From NCBI GenBank assembly GCA_944383965.1, contig CALWRQ010000007.1, positions 1 through 44,524 of the forward strand: 44,524 bases of DNA, given 5' to 3'. Under the pieces are notes generated by a model. It saw only the letters and a program-made list of their open reading frames with translations, searched no databases and was not told where the DNA came from. Source of the DNA: an uncultured Lachnospiraceae bacterium (lineage in GTDB: Bacteria > Bacillota > Clostridia > Lachnospirales > Lachnospiraceae). Both the position numbers and the translations under genes were made by a program. Positions 1-6,976 of the stretch are shown piece by piece (position 1 is the stretch's first letter; each line of letters starts with the position of its first letter).

Positions 1-217
1 ATCTGGCGCCGTCTCCCGTTCCGTCTTCAAACTTTCTCACATAGATCACTCCGTAGCGCTGTGACATTTCTCCGGTAGTGGCGCTGATCAGATCGATGCA
101 GCCCCAGGGGGTATAGCCAATCAGATTCACGTCGTCTTTCTCCACTGTATCCTTCATGGCCCGGATATGGGAGGAAAGATAGCTGATCCGGTAGTCGTCC
201 CGGACCGTTCCGTCCTT
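1..217 (-). pseudogene. GH1 6-phospho-beta-glucosidase, C-terminal fragment
   Basis: Read on the minus strand from 217 down to the window edge, one frame gives a typical C-terminal part of glycoside hydrolase family 1: [13 protein letters not shown], then [17 protein letters not shown] and [12 protein letters not shown]. In the family this segment follows the catalytic-nucleophile ENG motif. Intact enzymes hydrolyse phosphorylated beta-glucosides delivered by a PTS in the cytoplasm. Here homology stops at about 217, a stop codon (218-220 on plus) lies immediately upstream in frame, and the N-terminal roughly 85 percent is missing. Right at that point plus-strand homology to another glycosidase begins, so the gene looks cut by a deletion or rearrangement. 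A dozen or so codons at the true C-terminus probably lie outside the window. It is not expected to be functional. Confidence 0.8.
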
Positions 218-1014
218 TTAACTCCTGGTTCATTGACTGCGATGCCACCGGTGAGATCTATGACGACTATACGCCGGAGCATATCACGACTCAGGAGCAG
301 GACCTGGCTGCCCGTCTGGAGCGGATGGCCTATATAAGAGACCGGTATGGCCTTGTGATCGGATCGGAAGGCGGGAATGATTTCTCGGCTCCGGTGATCG
401 CATTTGCCCACGGAATGGAACTGCCCAGTTTTTCCTGGATGGATGAGGACATGAAATCCAACAAAGACAGTGAATATTATATTGGAAATTACTATAACCC
501 TTCAGGAGGAGCGGTAGACCATTTTGTGAAAAGGATTCCCATAAAAGAACAGTATTACACCGTATTTGCAGATCCGTGCTATGACATTCCTCTCTTCAGG
601 CTGGTCTACAATGATTCAGTCATAACCTCTTATCACTGGGACTGATCCACTTTCAAGATTCAGGGGGCGACCCAGGATCGGATGATCCGGGAAATCCTTT
701 ATAATGTACCGCCGCTTTTTCATCTGGACCGGGAACAGTGGGACGAGTACGGCCAGGATATTGCAGCTCACTGCAGGGTATGGTCGGACTTCAGCACAAA
801 AGCCGTGCAGAATGAGATGACGGATTATGATTGTCTGAATGAAGAAGGAACCGTACAGAAGACGGTGTATGGAGACCGGATCACTGCCGTGGCGAACTTC
901 GGAGACGAGCCGTATTCCTATGAAGGAACAGAAATCGCCCCTCATTCGGTGCTGATGGAAGAATCCGGACAGACCACGGTTTATACTCCGAGCCTGGAGG
1001 AGGAACACAGATAA
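217..1014 (+). pseudogene. GH101/GH129-related glycosidase, 5'-truncated with internal stop
   Basis: A continuous plus-strand reading frame from about 217 (NSWFIDCDATGE) to the stop at 1012 resembles the C-terminal half of glycosidases related to GH101/GH129 (endo-alpha-N-acetylgalactosaminidase-like). Visible family segments are LVIGSEGG, FAHGMELP, a region ending in SYHWD, NVPPLFHLD, and the terminal beta-domain VANFGDEPYSYEG. The N-terminal half is absent because the frame begins at the junction with the GH1 remnant. A TGA at 643-645 interrupts the frame after SYHWD, while homology continues without shift (STFKIQG). The gene is therefore both truncated and broken. It would have acted on host or dietary glycans. 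Family level is fairly clear; exact family number is uncertain. Confidence 0.75.
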
Positions 1015-1029
1015 CGGCCGGAAAGTTCC

Positions 1030-1374
1030 CTATTCGGCATCGGCTTTTTCATTGCTTTTTTTCTGATAATCCAGTCCCCAGGCTTCCATGGAAGCCAGAA
1101 TAGGACGCATGGATGCCCCCAGCTCACTCAGGGAATATTCCACCCTGGGAGGAACCTCCGGATAAGCAGTACGGATCACAATGCCATCCGCTTCCAGAGA
1201 ACGAAGACAATCAGTGAGCACTTTCTGGCTGATCCCGTCCAGGCTCTTTTTCAGCTCATTGAAGCGCCAGGGCCGCGCCAGCAGGTTCCGTATGATAAGC
1301 AGTTTCCATTTGTTTCCGATCAGAGCGACGGTGGTGGCCACCGGACAGGCGGGCATTTTTTCTTTCGTCAGCAT
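1030..1374 (-). CDS. HxlR-family winged-helix transcriptional regulator
   Basis: This 114-residue protein has the compact HxlR/DUF24 layout. There is a single cysteine near the N-terminus in CPVATT (Cys10, the usual redox-sensing position), then LIGNKWKLLIIRNLL, the helix-turn-helix segment RFNELKKSLDGISQKVLT, and the wing RTAYPEVPPRVEYSLSELG. Length is normal. The start is set by a strong AAGGAGG seven bases upstream of the ATG at 1374. HxlR proteins are dimeric repressors or activators that often respond to electrophiles or disulfide stress and usually control a divergent neighbour; here the divergent gene is the unknown two-gene unit at 1655. Its real target cannot be read from the sequence. 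Confidence 0.9.
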   Translation of the reverse strand: MLTKEKMPACPVATTVALIGNKWKLLIIRNLLARPWRFNELKKSLDGISQKVLTDCLRSLEADGIVIRTAYPEVPPRVEYSLSELGASMRPILASMEAWGLDYQKKSNEKADAE

Positions 1375-1534
1375 GGATACCTCCTTAAACGTTTCAGCTT
1401 TAATAGTTCAGTATGATTATACGGCATGGATATATGGGAAATCAAGAATCGGAGAATGGGAATTCAATCAGCTGTCTGCCGGCGGAACGGGATATGCAAG
1501 ACAGCGAAAGAAACAGATTCTCAGCAGTTCCTGA

Positions 1535-1563
1535 TTGCTGCCCACTCCAGGGTATGATATGAT
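1535..1563 (+). promoter_or_regulatory. Predicted promoter for the 1655-3013 unit
   Basis: TTGCTG (1535-1540) and TATGAT (1558-1563) are separated by 17 bases. Transcription would begin near 1570, downstream of a possible in-frame start at 1535, which supports translation from the ATG at 1655 with its own Shine-Dalgarno. Confidence 0.45.
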
Positions 1564-1654
1564 TGTTTTGAACGCGAAGGAATGCAGAGAACAATGGCTG
1601 CGTTCATTTGCGGTCGGGTTGCAGGGGATTCAGATACCGGGAGGAGAGACAGAT

Positions 1655-2572
1655 ATGAAACGCGGAGATGCAAGTTTTACGTTTCTCAGCAGAATAAGGG
1701 AGATTGAATGGAATATAGAAGACGGAAGATGGCAGTCCGCACTGGCGCTGGCGCTGACGCTTCCCGATATCTGCGGAGGAATTGAATATCCGGAGCTGGT
1801 CAAAACATACCGGGACGGACGCATTATGAGAGACAGAAGCGGAGAACCTGCCAGGGATGTGGGAAACCAGTATATCCGGTGGTTTGACCAGTTTGCAGCA
1901 GAATATTTTAAGAGGAATCCGGAGGATGACAGGCCATATCTTTCCGGCGAACGATGCTGGCAGCTGCGCTGTGAATATCTGCACCAGAACAAAGGTTTTG
2001 CCAATGAAGAAGGACAGGCAGAGACATATTTTCATCTGGGCATCAATTGTGGGACGTCTGTCTGCATGCCTGAGTCAGACGCAGCGAAGCAGCAGAATGA
2101 ACACATACGGCTGGACATTCAGCAGATCTGTTCCCGGATGTGTCTGGCTGCCAGGGCATATTATGAGAACAATCATGAAAAGAAAGACTTCAGTCTGTAT
2201 AACACTCCGGTGCTGGATTTTGTGCAGTGGGCAAAACGGGGAGAAGAGATCGGAAAAACGATAGCCATTGTATGCCCGGACAGAGATTACGGAGAAGCAA
2301 TCAGGGCGGTTCTGAAGAAAGTATCTGGTCTGATTGAGGTATTCCGGGATCCGGAAGGGGCCAGGGTATATCTGAAAAAGAAAAAGCCGGCGCTGTGGAT
2401 AATCACGGGAGAGATGGCGGAACAGAAAAATCAGCCCTGGAAAACAGATGGGGTTCCGGTGATCGTTCTTTCCGGAACTGCTCCGGAAGATGAGGACGGA
2501 AAATATCTTCGGATGCCCATTCCCTTTTCCATAGAGATGCTGAGAGAAAATGTCAGGAAACGGCTGCTGTAG
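1655..2572 (+). CDS. Unknown protein: possible HEPN-like domain plus degenerate receiver domain
   Basis: I do not recognise a named family. The protein is 305 residues from the ATG at 1655, chosen because GGGAGGAGAG lies just upstream; a longer in-frame start at 1535 has no ribosome binding site and would precede the promoter. Residues 1-195 are mostly helical, with a conserved-looking stretch ALTLPDICGG and the motif RCEYLH (Arg105 to His110), which fits the RX4-6H signature of HEPN ribonucleases. Residues 201-305 follow the response-regulator alternation (TIAIVCPDRD, PALWIITGEM, VPVIVLSGTA, RMPIPFS), but the phospho-acceptor aspartate and the switch lysine are replaced, so it reads as a pseudo-receiver. 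Next gene starts 9 bases after its stop. Function unknown; the HEPN idea is inference from one motif. Confidence 0.75.
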   Translation: MKRGDASFTFLSRIREIEWNIEDGRWQSALALALTLPDICGGIEYPELVKTYRDGRIMRDRSGEPARDVGNQYIRWFDQFAAEYFKRNPEDDRPYLSGERCWQLRCEYLHQNKGFANEEGQAETYFHLGINCGTSVCMPESDAAKQQNEHIRLDIQQICSRMCLAARAYYENNHEKKDFSLYNTPVLDFVQWAKRGEEIGKTIAIVCPDRDYGEAIRAVLKKVSGLIEVFRDPEGARVYLKKKKPALWIITGEMAEQKNQPWKTDGVPVIVLSGTAPEDEDGKYLRMPIPFSIEMLRENVRKRLL

Positions 2573-2581
2573 GAGGCGGAT

Positions 2582-3013
2582 ATGAAAGACATGATACTGA
2601 TACTGGCTTGTGCGGCTGCAGCCGGAACGGTGCTTCTGCTGTGGCTGAAGGACAGGGCAAACTGGAAACAGATCTGTGAAAAGCAGAAGGAAAAAGAAAG
2701 GGAGTATCTGCAGCGGAAGGAAGAGCAGGATGGATATATCCGGAAGCTGGAGAATGATCTGGCGCAGTCTGATCTGGAAAATCAGGCGCTTCAGGCGGAA
2801 ATAAGAGCGCTGTCCGAGCAGCAGAAAGAAAGAGACAGAGGCTGCTCAGACAGACAGGAAGACGGAAGAAAGGCGATGATGAAAATACATATATATGCAC
2901 AGCTTCTGCGGGAACAGATTCAGACGGCAGCAGGACAGAGCCAGTGCGACATCATTCTGAGGGAATGCGAGAAGCTCATGGAGCCGGGAGAAAAAGCGCT
3001 TCTGAAGGACTGA
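2582..3013 (+). CDS. Membrane-anchored coiled-coil protein, unknown function
   Basis: The protein has 143 residues. It begins with one hydrophobic helix (MILILACAAAAGTVLLLWL, about residues 4-22), followed by a long charged, heptad-like stretch rich in Lys, Glu, Gln and Arg to about residue 85, then a more compact C-terminal segment. The layout suggests a bitopic membrane protein with a cytoplasmic coiled coil, or an oligomerising stalk. It starts nine bases after the stop of the 1655-2572 gene with AGGAGG in between, so the two are almost certainly co-transcribed and may form one complex. No catalytic motif is visible and no family name can be offered. Confidence 0.75.
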   Translation: MKDMILILACAAAAGTVLLLWLKDRANWKQICEKQKEKEREYLQRKEEQDGYIRKLENDLAQSDLENQALQAEIRALSEQQKERDRGCSDRQEDGRKAMMKIHIYAQLLREQIQTAAGQSQCDIILRECEKLMEPGEKALLKD

Positions 3014-3097
3014 GGCAATATGGAGAAAGGGCATACTGATACAGGAGGGGAAAAGTTTCACAAAATATACCCTGTTATTTTTTGTGTAAAATGGCTT

Positions 3098-3127
3098 TTG
3101 AAACGGAACCGAACAGTTTGATATAAT
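3098..3127 (+). promoter_or_regulatory. Predicted sigma-A promoter for the CarD-type gene
   Basis: TTGAAA (3098-3103) and TATAAT (3122-3127) with an 18-base spacer in an AT-rich stretch, about 45 bases upstream of the chosen start at 3174. Confidence 0.6.
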
Positions 3128-3173
3128 TATTTTGAGAAACTATGTCAACAGGATTCAGGTAAAGGAGAAAAAC

Positions 3174-3677
3174 ATGCCCGGAAAAAATGATTATGTCAAT
3201 TACAGTACACAGGGGATCTGCCGGATTGAGGATATCCGTTTCATGAAGTTCAGCTGGGATGAGAACCAGAGGGAATATTACGTGCTGAAGCCGGTTCATG
3301 AGGAAAATGCTCATATCTTCGTTTCGGCAGACAATCGAAAACAGGTAGAAAAAATGCGGCCGATCTTATCCAAAGAGGAGATTGACCGCATGATTTTAAG
3401 TGTGAGGGATCAGGGAATGGAGTGGATCTCTGACCACAGGGAACGGACCGCCCGTTTTCAGGAGATTCTGGCCGGACGGGATGAGAGGGAGCTTCTGCTT
3501 CTGGCAGGCAGTCTTTATCTGAAGGCCTCAGAAGGAGGCAGAGGGCTTTCTTCCGGTGATATGCAGGTGCTCAGAAAAGCGGAAAAGATCATCAGGCAGG
3601 AGTTTGCATTTTCCCTGGGCCTGGAGGAACAGGACATAGGGCCATATATCCGGGAAAAAATGGGACTGATCGTTTGA
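3174..3677 (+). CDS. CarD-family transcriptional regulator
   Basis: This 167-residue protein has the CarD/CdnL/TRCF RNA-polymerase-interacting fold at its N-terminus: GDYV-like opening NDYVNYSTQGICRIEDI, then REYYVLKPVHE and a strand ending IFVSADN, followed by the helical C-terminal DNA-binding domain (KEEIDRMI to the end). CarD proteins bind the RNA polymerase beta subunit and stabilise open complexes, often at rRNA or stress promoters. The start at 3174 is preferred over an upstream TTG at 3132 because AAAGGAG lies eight bases before it and a promoter ends at 3127. It is monocistronic by appearance. Firmicute genomes often carry several such short CarD proteins with unknown targets. Confidence 0.85.
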   Translation: MPGKNDYVNYSTQGICRIEDIRFMKFSWDENQREYYVLKPVHEENAHIFVSADNRKQVEKMRPILSKEEIDRMILSVRDQGMEWISDHRERTARFQEILAGRDERELLLLAGSLYLKASEGGRGLSSGDMQVLRKAEKIIRQEFAFSLGLEEQDIGPYIREKMGLIV

Positions 3678-3804
3678 GACGGTCAGACCAGTCTGTCTGC
3701 GCATGCGGAGCAGAGAAAAGAGAAATATGGAAGGATTATGTGGCAAAAAGTATTGGTATATGGTATACTCCCATCGTTAGAATGACAGAATAAGGAGCGA
3801 GATC

Positions 3805-4296
3805 ATGCGATACCATAATATAACAAAAGACGATATGCTCAATGGAGATGGCCTGCGGGTCGTTCTCTGGGTGGCGGGCTGCAATCATAACTGCAGAGAC
3901 TGCCATAATCCGGTGACCTGGGATATCCGGGGAGGGATTCCCTTTGATCAGGCTGCGAAGGAGGAACTGTTCGCAGAGCTGGAAAAACCCTATGTTTCCG
4001 GTATTACCTTAAGCGGAGGAGACCCCCTTCACCCTGCAAACCGGGAAGACATCGGAAAACTGATCGATGAAATTTCAGAGAAGTTTCCTTATAAAACGAT
4101 CTGGCTGTACACCGGCTACGACTGGGAGGCGATCCGGGATCTTCCTTATATAAAAAAGGTAGATGTGGTAGTGGACGGAGAATTCGTAGCGGCTCTGAAG
4201 GACAATAACCTTCATTGGAGAGGAAGTTCCAACCAGAGAGTGATTGAAGTACAGCCCAGTCTGCTTCGCGGCGATGTGGTGCTGCACTGCCGGTAG
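3805..4296 (+). CDS. nrdG: Anaerobic ribonucleotide reductase activating protein
   Basis: This 163-residue radical-SAM enzyme uses a [4Fe-4S] cluster and S-adenosylmethionine to install the glycyl radical on NrdD. The cluster motif CNHNCRDC (CX3CX2C) sits near residue 27-34, and the family opening [26 protein letters not shown] is split here into recognisable parts: NGDGLR and WVAGC. The TLSGGDPL motif (SAM-binding GGE-like) follows at about residue 70. Length is standard. It leads a nucleotide-supply cluster (dut next, nrdD 2.7 kb downstream behind its own promoter). An AAGGAG lies upstream of the ATG. Recognition is secure. Confidence 0.96.
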   Translation: MRYHNITKDDMLNGDGLRVVLWVAGCNHNCRDCHNPVTWDIRGGIPFDQAAKEELFAELEKPYVSGITLSGGDPLHPANREDIGKLIDEISEKFPYKTIWLYTGYDWEAIRDLPYIKKVDVVVDGEFVAALKDNNLHWRGSSNQRVIEVQPSLLRGDVVLHCR

Positions 4297-4304
4297 GAGG
4301 ACGT

Positions 4305-4736
4305 ATGAAGATCAGAATCAGATATTTTACGGAAGAAATAGAAAAACTCCGCTATATAGACGGAAAATCCGACTGGATCGATTTAAGGGCGGCAAAGGAA
4401 GTGGAACTGAAAAAGGGAGAATTTGCGCTGATTCCTCTGGGGATTGCCATGGAGCTTCCTGCCGGTTATGAAGCACATGTCGTACCCAGAAGCAGCACAT
4501 TCAAAAATTTCGGCATTATCCAGACCAACAGTATGGGAATTATTGATGAGACGTACTGCGGAGACAACGACCAGTGGTTTTTCCCTGCCTATGCTCTGCG
4601 GGATACGGTGATTCATGTAAATGACAGAATCTGTCAGTTCCGTATTATGGAGCATCAGCCGGCCCTGGAATTTGAAGAGACGGCAGTGCTGGGAAACCTG
4701 GACCGGGGAGGACACGGAAGTACGGGGAAATGCTGA
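4305..4736 (+). CDS. dut: dUTP diphosphatase (dUTPase)
   Basis: This 143-residue enzyme hydrolyses dUTP to dUMP and pyrophosphate, keeping uracil out of DNA and providing dUMP for thymidylate synthesis. The trimeric dUTPase motifs are visible in order: DLRAA (motif 1), PRSST (motif 2), [14 protein letters not shown] (motif 3, with the catalytic aspartate in IDETY), RICQFRI (motif 4) and the glycine-rich RGGHGSTG at the C-terminus (motif 5). It follows nrdG by eight bases with AGGAGG in the gap, so it is translated from the same message. A dCTP deaminase is less likely given motif 3 and motif 5. Confidence 0.94.
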   Translation: MKIRIRYFTEEIEKLRYIDGKSDWIDLRAAKEVELKKGEFALIPLGIAMELPAGYEAHVVPRSSTFKNFGIIQTNSMGIIDETYCGDNDQWFFPAYALRDTVIHVNDRICQFRIMEHQPALEFEETAVLGNLDRGGHGSTGKC

Positions 4737-4749
4737 GGAAGGAGACGGT

Positions 4750-5544
4750 ATGAAGACAACGGGGAGCATAAGACTCAGAGCGGCAGCGGTCGCAGCAGCC
4801 GGTCTTCTGACTGGGGGGCTGCTGACAGGCTGCGGCGCCGGTCCGGCAGGCGATCAGTACCGTCTGCATGGGATCAGCCAGCTGTAGCAGGGAGATTACG
4901 AGAGTGCCATTCAGTCCTTTGACGAGGCAATCGCTCATTCAGACGGCCGCGTAGGGGAGTTTGAACTGGATGTATTAAAATACCGGGCTGAGGCAGAATA
5001 TAAAGCAGAGGATTATGAGGCTGCCGTGCATACATATGATGTGCTCCTGGAGGCCGGAGGAAAAGATGCGGATGTTTACTATTTAAGATGCATTTCCCAG
5101 GCTGCGCTGGGAAATGCGGCAGAAGCACAGGCGGACTATGATGCAGGATCAGGAATGAGTGCAGGCCGCACTTCTCCTGCGGCAGATGAGGCGCTGGCAG
5201 CTTTAGGAAAGGCTTATCAGGCTTCGGGGGATCCGGACAGAGCCAGGGAGATCTTTGATCAGGCGCTGGCGTCGGGAACGGCCACCGCAGATCTGTACAA
5301 CAGTCTGGGGATGGCTCTGCTGGACGGAGGACAGGCAGAAGAAGCGGTGGATTATTTTGACAGAGGTCTGGTTCTGGCTCAGGCCGGAAGCGAGGAATAT
5401 GGAACCATTCTGAGAAATAAGGGGGCAGCTCTGGAACAGGCGGGCCGGTTCAGTGAAGCGCTGGAAGTGTTCCGCCAGTATCAGGCTTCCGGAATCCAGG
5501 ATCCGGAAGTGGAGCGAGAGATCCGTTTTCTGGAGACGAGGTAG
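4750..5544 (+). pseudogene. TPR-repeat lipoprotein with internal amber stop
   Basis: The reading frame starts with a lipoprotein signal: basic MKTTGSIRLR, a hydrophobic Ala/Leu run and the lipobox LTGC (Cys at about residue 27). It continues in the same frame into tetratricopeptide-type repeats (GDYESAIQSFDEAI, EDYEAAVHTYDVLL, GQAEEAVDYFDRGL, GRFSEALEVFRQY) up to 5544. A TAG at 4885-4887 splits it after HGISQL; the following residues QGDYESAI continue the repeat without shift, so a CAG to TAG change in a Gln codon is the simplest explanation. No good restart with a ribosome binding site was found. An intact product would be a surface-anchored scaffold of about 264 residues. Confidence 0.8.
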
Positions 5545-5549
5545 AGGAT

Positions 5550-6803
5550 ATGGCAGAATTGATTGAGATCAAAGATACGGAAGAGCGGGTGATTCTGGTA
5601 GGAGTGAATGCTTCCGACGGAGAGGATACGGAAAGCTCTCTGGATGAACTGGAGGAGCTGGTAAAAACGGCAGGAGGTACGGCAGTGGGCCGCCTGATCC
5701 AGAACCGGGAAAGGATTCATCCCGGGACCTATCTGGGAAAGGGAAAACTGGATGAGCTGAGAGAGCTTCTCTGGGAGACGGGAGCCACAGGAATTGTCTG
5801 TGACGATGAGCTGTCACCGGCTCAGATGAGGAATATGGAAGACGTTCTGGATACCAAGAGCCTGGACCGCACCATGGTGATCCTGGACATTTTTGCGGGA
5901 AGGGCGACCACCAGAGAAGGAAAACTGCAGGTAGAGCTGGCGCAGCTGAGGTACCGTGCCGTACGGCTGGTGGGCCTCCGCAGTTCCCTGTCCAGGCTGG
6001 GCGGCGGAATCGGTACAAGAGGACCGGGAGAATCCAAACTTGAGATCGACCGCCGGCGTATCCATGACAGGATCGGTCAGCTGAAAGCAGAGCTGGAGGA
6101 AGTGAAGCGTCACAGAGAAGTTTCCAGGCAGCAGCGGGAGAGGAGCCATATGCTGCGTGCAGCCATTGTGGGCTATACCAATGCAGGAAAATCCACCCTT
6201 CTGAACCGGCTGACGGATGCAGGAATCCTGGCGGAAGACAAGCTGTTTGCCACCCTGGATCCCACAACCAGGAATCTGAAACTGCCGGACGGTCAGGAGA
6301 TCCTTCTGACGGATACGGTGGGATTCATACGAAAACTTCCCCATCATCTGGTAGAAGCATTTAAAAGTACGCTGGAGGAAGCCAAATACTGTGATATCAT
6401 CCTTCACGTGGTGGACTGCTCCAACCCCCAGATGGACATGCAGATGTATGTGGTATATGATACGCTCAAGCAGCTGGGAGTGGAGGACAAGGAATATATT
6501 ACTTTATTTAATAAGATTGACCGGGCCGAAAAAGAGCAGGTGCTCAGAGACTTCCGGTCCGATCACCAGTTAAAGATATCCGCCAAAACCGGAGAAGGGC
6601 TGGATGAACTTCTGGAACTGCTGGGAGCTATCCTCCGGAGCAGAAAGGTCTACCTGGAGCGGACATACCCCTATGCTCAGGCCGGAAGGATCCAGCTGAT
6701 CCGGAAGTATGGCGAGCTGCTGTCCGAAGAGTACGGAGAGGACGGAATCGCGGTTAAGGCGTATGTTCCCGCAGAGCTCTATACCAGCCTGCTTCCATCC
6801 TGA
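5550..6803 (+). CDS. hflX: HflX-type ribosome-associated GTPase
   Basis: This 417-residue GTPase binds the 50S subunit and can split stalled or hibernating ribosomes. The N-terminal HflX domain carries the nucleotide-binding glycine-rich segment SRLGGGIGTRGPGESKLE (about residues 148-165), preceded by the family segment QNRERIHPGTYLGKGK. A helical linker precedes the G domain: GYTNAGKST (G1), DPTTR (G2), DTVGF (G3) and NKID (G4). Length is typical. It starts six bases after the TPR pseudogene stop. An inverted repeat with a T-run lies after the gene at 6864-6920 and may also terminate its transcript. Confidence 0.96.
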   Translation: MAELIEIKDTEERVILVGVNASDGEDTESSLDELEELVKTAGGTAVGRLIQNRERIHPGTYLGKGKLDELRELLWETGATGIVCDDELSPAQMRNMEDVLDTKSLDRTMVILDIFAGRATTREGKLQVELAQLRYRAVRLVGLRSSLSRLGGGIGTRGPGESKLEIDRRRIHDRIGQLKAELEEVKRHREVSRQQRERSHMLRAAIVGYTNAGKSTLLNRLTDAGILAEDKLFATLDPTTRNLKLPDGQEILLTDTVGFIRKLPHHLVEAFKSTLEEAKYCDIILHVVDCSNPQMDMQMYVVYDTLKQLGVEDKEYITLFNKIDRAEKEQVLRDFRSDHQLKISAKTGEGLDELLELLGAILRSRKVYLERTYPYAQAGRIQLIRKYGELLSEEYGEDGIAVKAYVPAELYTSLLPS

Positions 6804-6865
6804 CTGGAAAAGAGTGTGTGTGGACTGCGGACAGCCGTTTTCACAGTCATTAGAAATTATAATAA

Positions 6866-6911
6866 ACACAATATCTTGTTTGGCCGGAAAGGGCAAACAT
6901 AGATATTGTGT
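6866..6911 (+). promoter_or_regulatory. Tandem NrdR-box-like operator upstream of nrdD
   Basis: Two sites resemble the NrdR consensus acaCwAtATaTwGtgt: ACACAATATCTTGTTT (6866-6881, 14 of 16 by my count) and AACATAGATATTGTGT (6896-6911, 12 of 16). Their starts are 30 bases apart, close to the roughly three helical turns usual for paired NrdR boxes. The second box covers the -35 element of the nrdD promoter, which fits repression by NrdR when dATP is high. The outer halves also form a 13-base inverted repeat followed by eight T, so an hflX terminator function is a competing or additional reading. Confidence 0.65.
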
Positions 6912-6934
6912 TTTTTTTGCTGGTCTGCTATAAT
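6906..6934 (+). promoter_or_regulatory. Predicted nrdD promoter
   Basis: TTGTGT (6906-6911) and TATAAT (6929-6934) with a 17-base spacer. Start of transcription near 6941, about 36 bases before the nrdD ATG at 6977. The -35 lies inside the second NrdR-like box. Confidence 0.65.
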
Positions 6935-6976
6935 GGGTTCCATGGCGCTTCGGCGCATTGAAAGGAGTAGGGGAAG

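Noticed and set aside
643..645. Selenocysteine reading of the in-frame TGA
   Set aside because: The organism carries yedF, so Sec was considered, but the gene is 5'-truncated, the family has no known Sec or Cys here, and no SECIS-like hairpin is apparent just downstream.
1535..1654. Longer N-terminus of the HEPN-like gene from 1535
   Set aside because: No ribosome binding site; the region contains the predicted promoter, and the added residues show no structure.
3741..3769. nrdG promoter with TATACT
   Set aside because: The -10 TATACT is acceptable but no reasonable -35 lies at the right distance, so it was not listed.
6864..6920. Simple terminator after hflX as the sole explanation of the inverted repeat
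   Set aside because: Kept only as an alternative. The half-sites match NrdR boxes and overlap the nrdD -35, which a plain terminator would not require.
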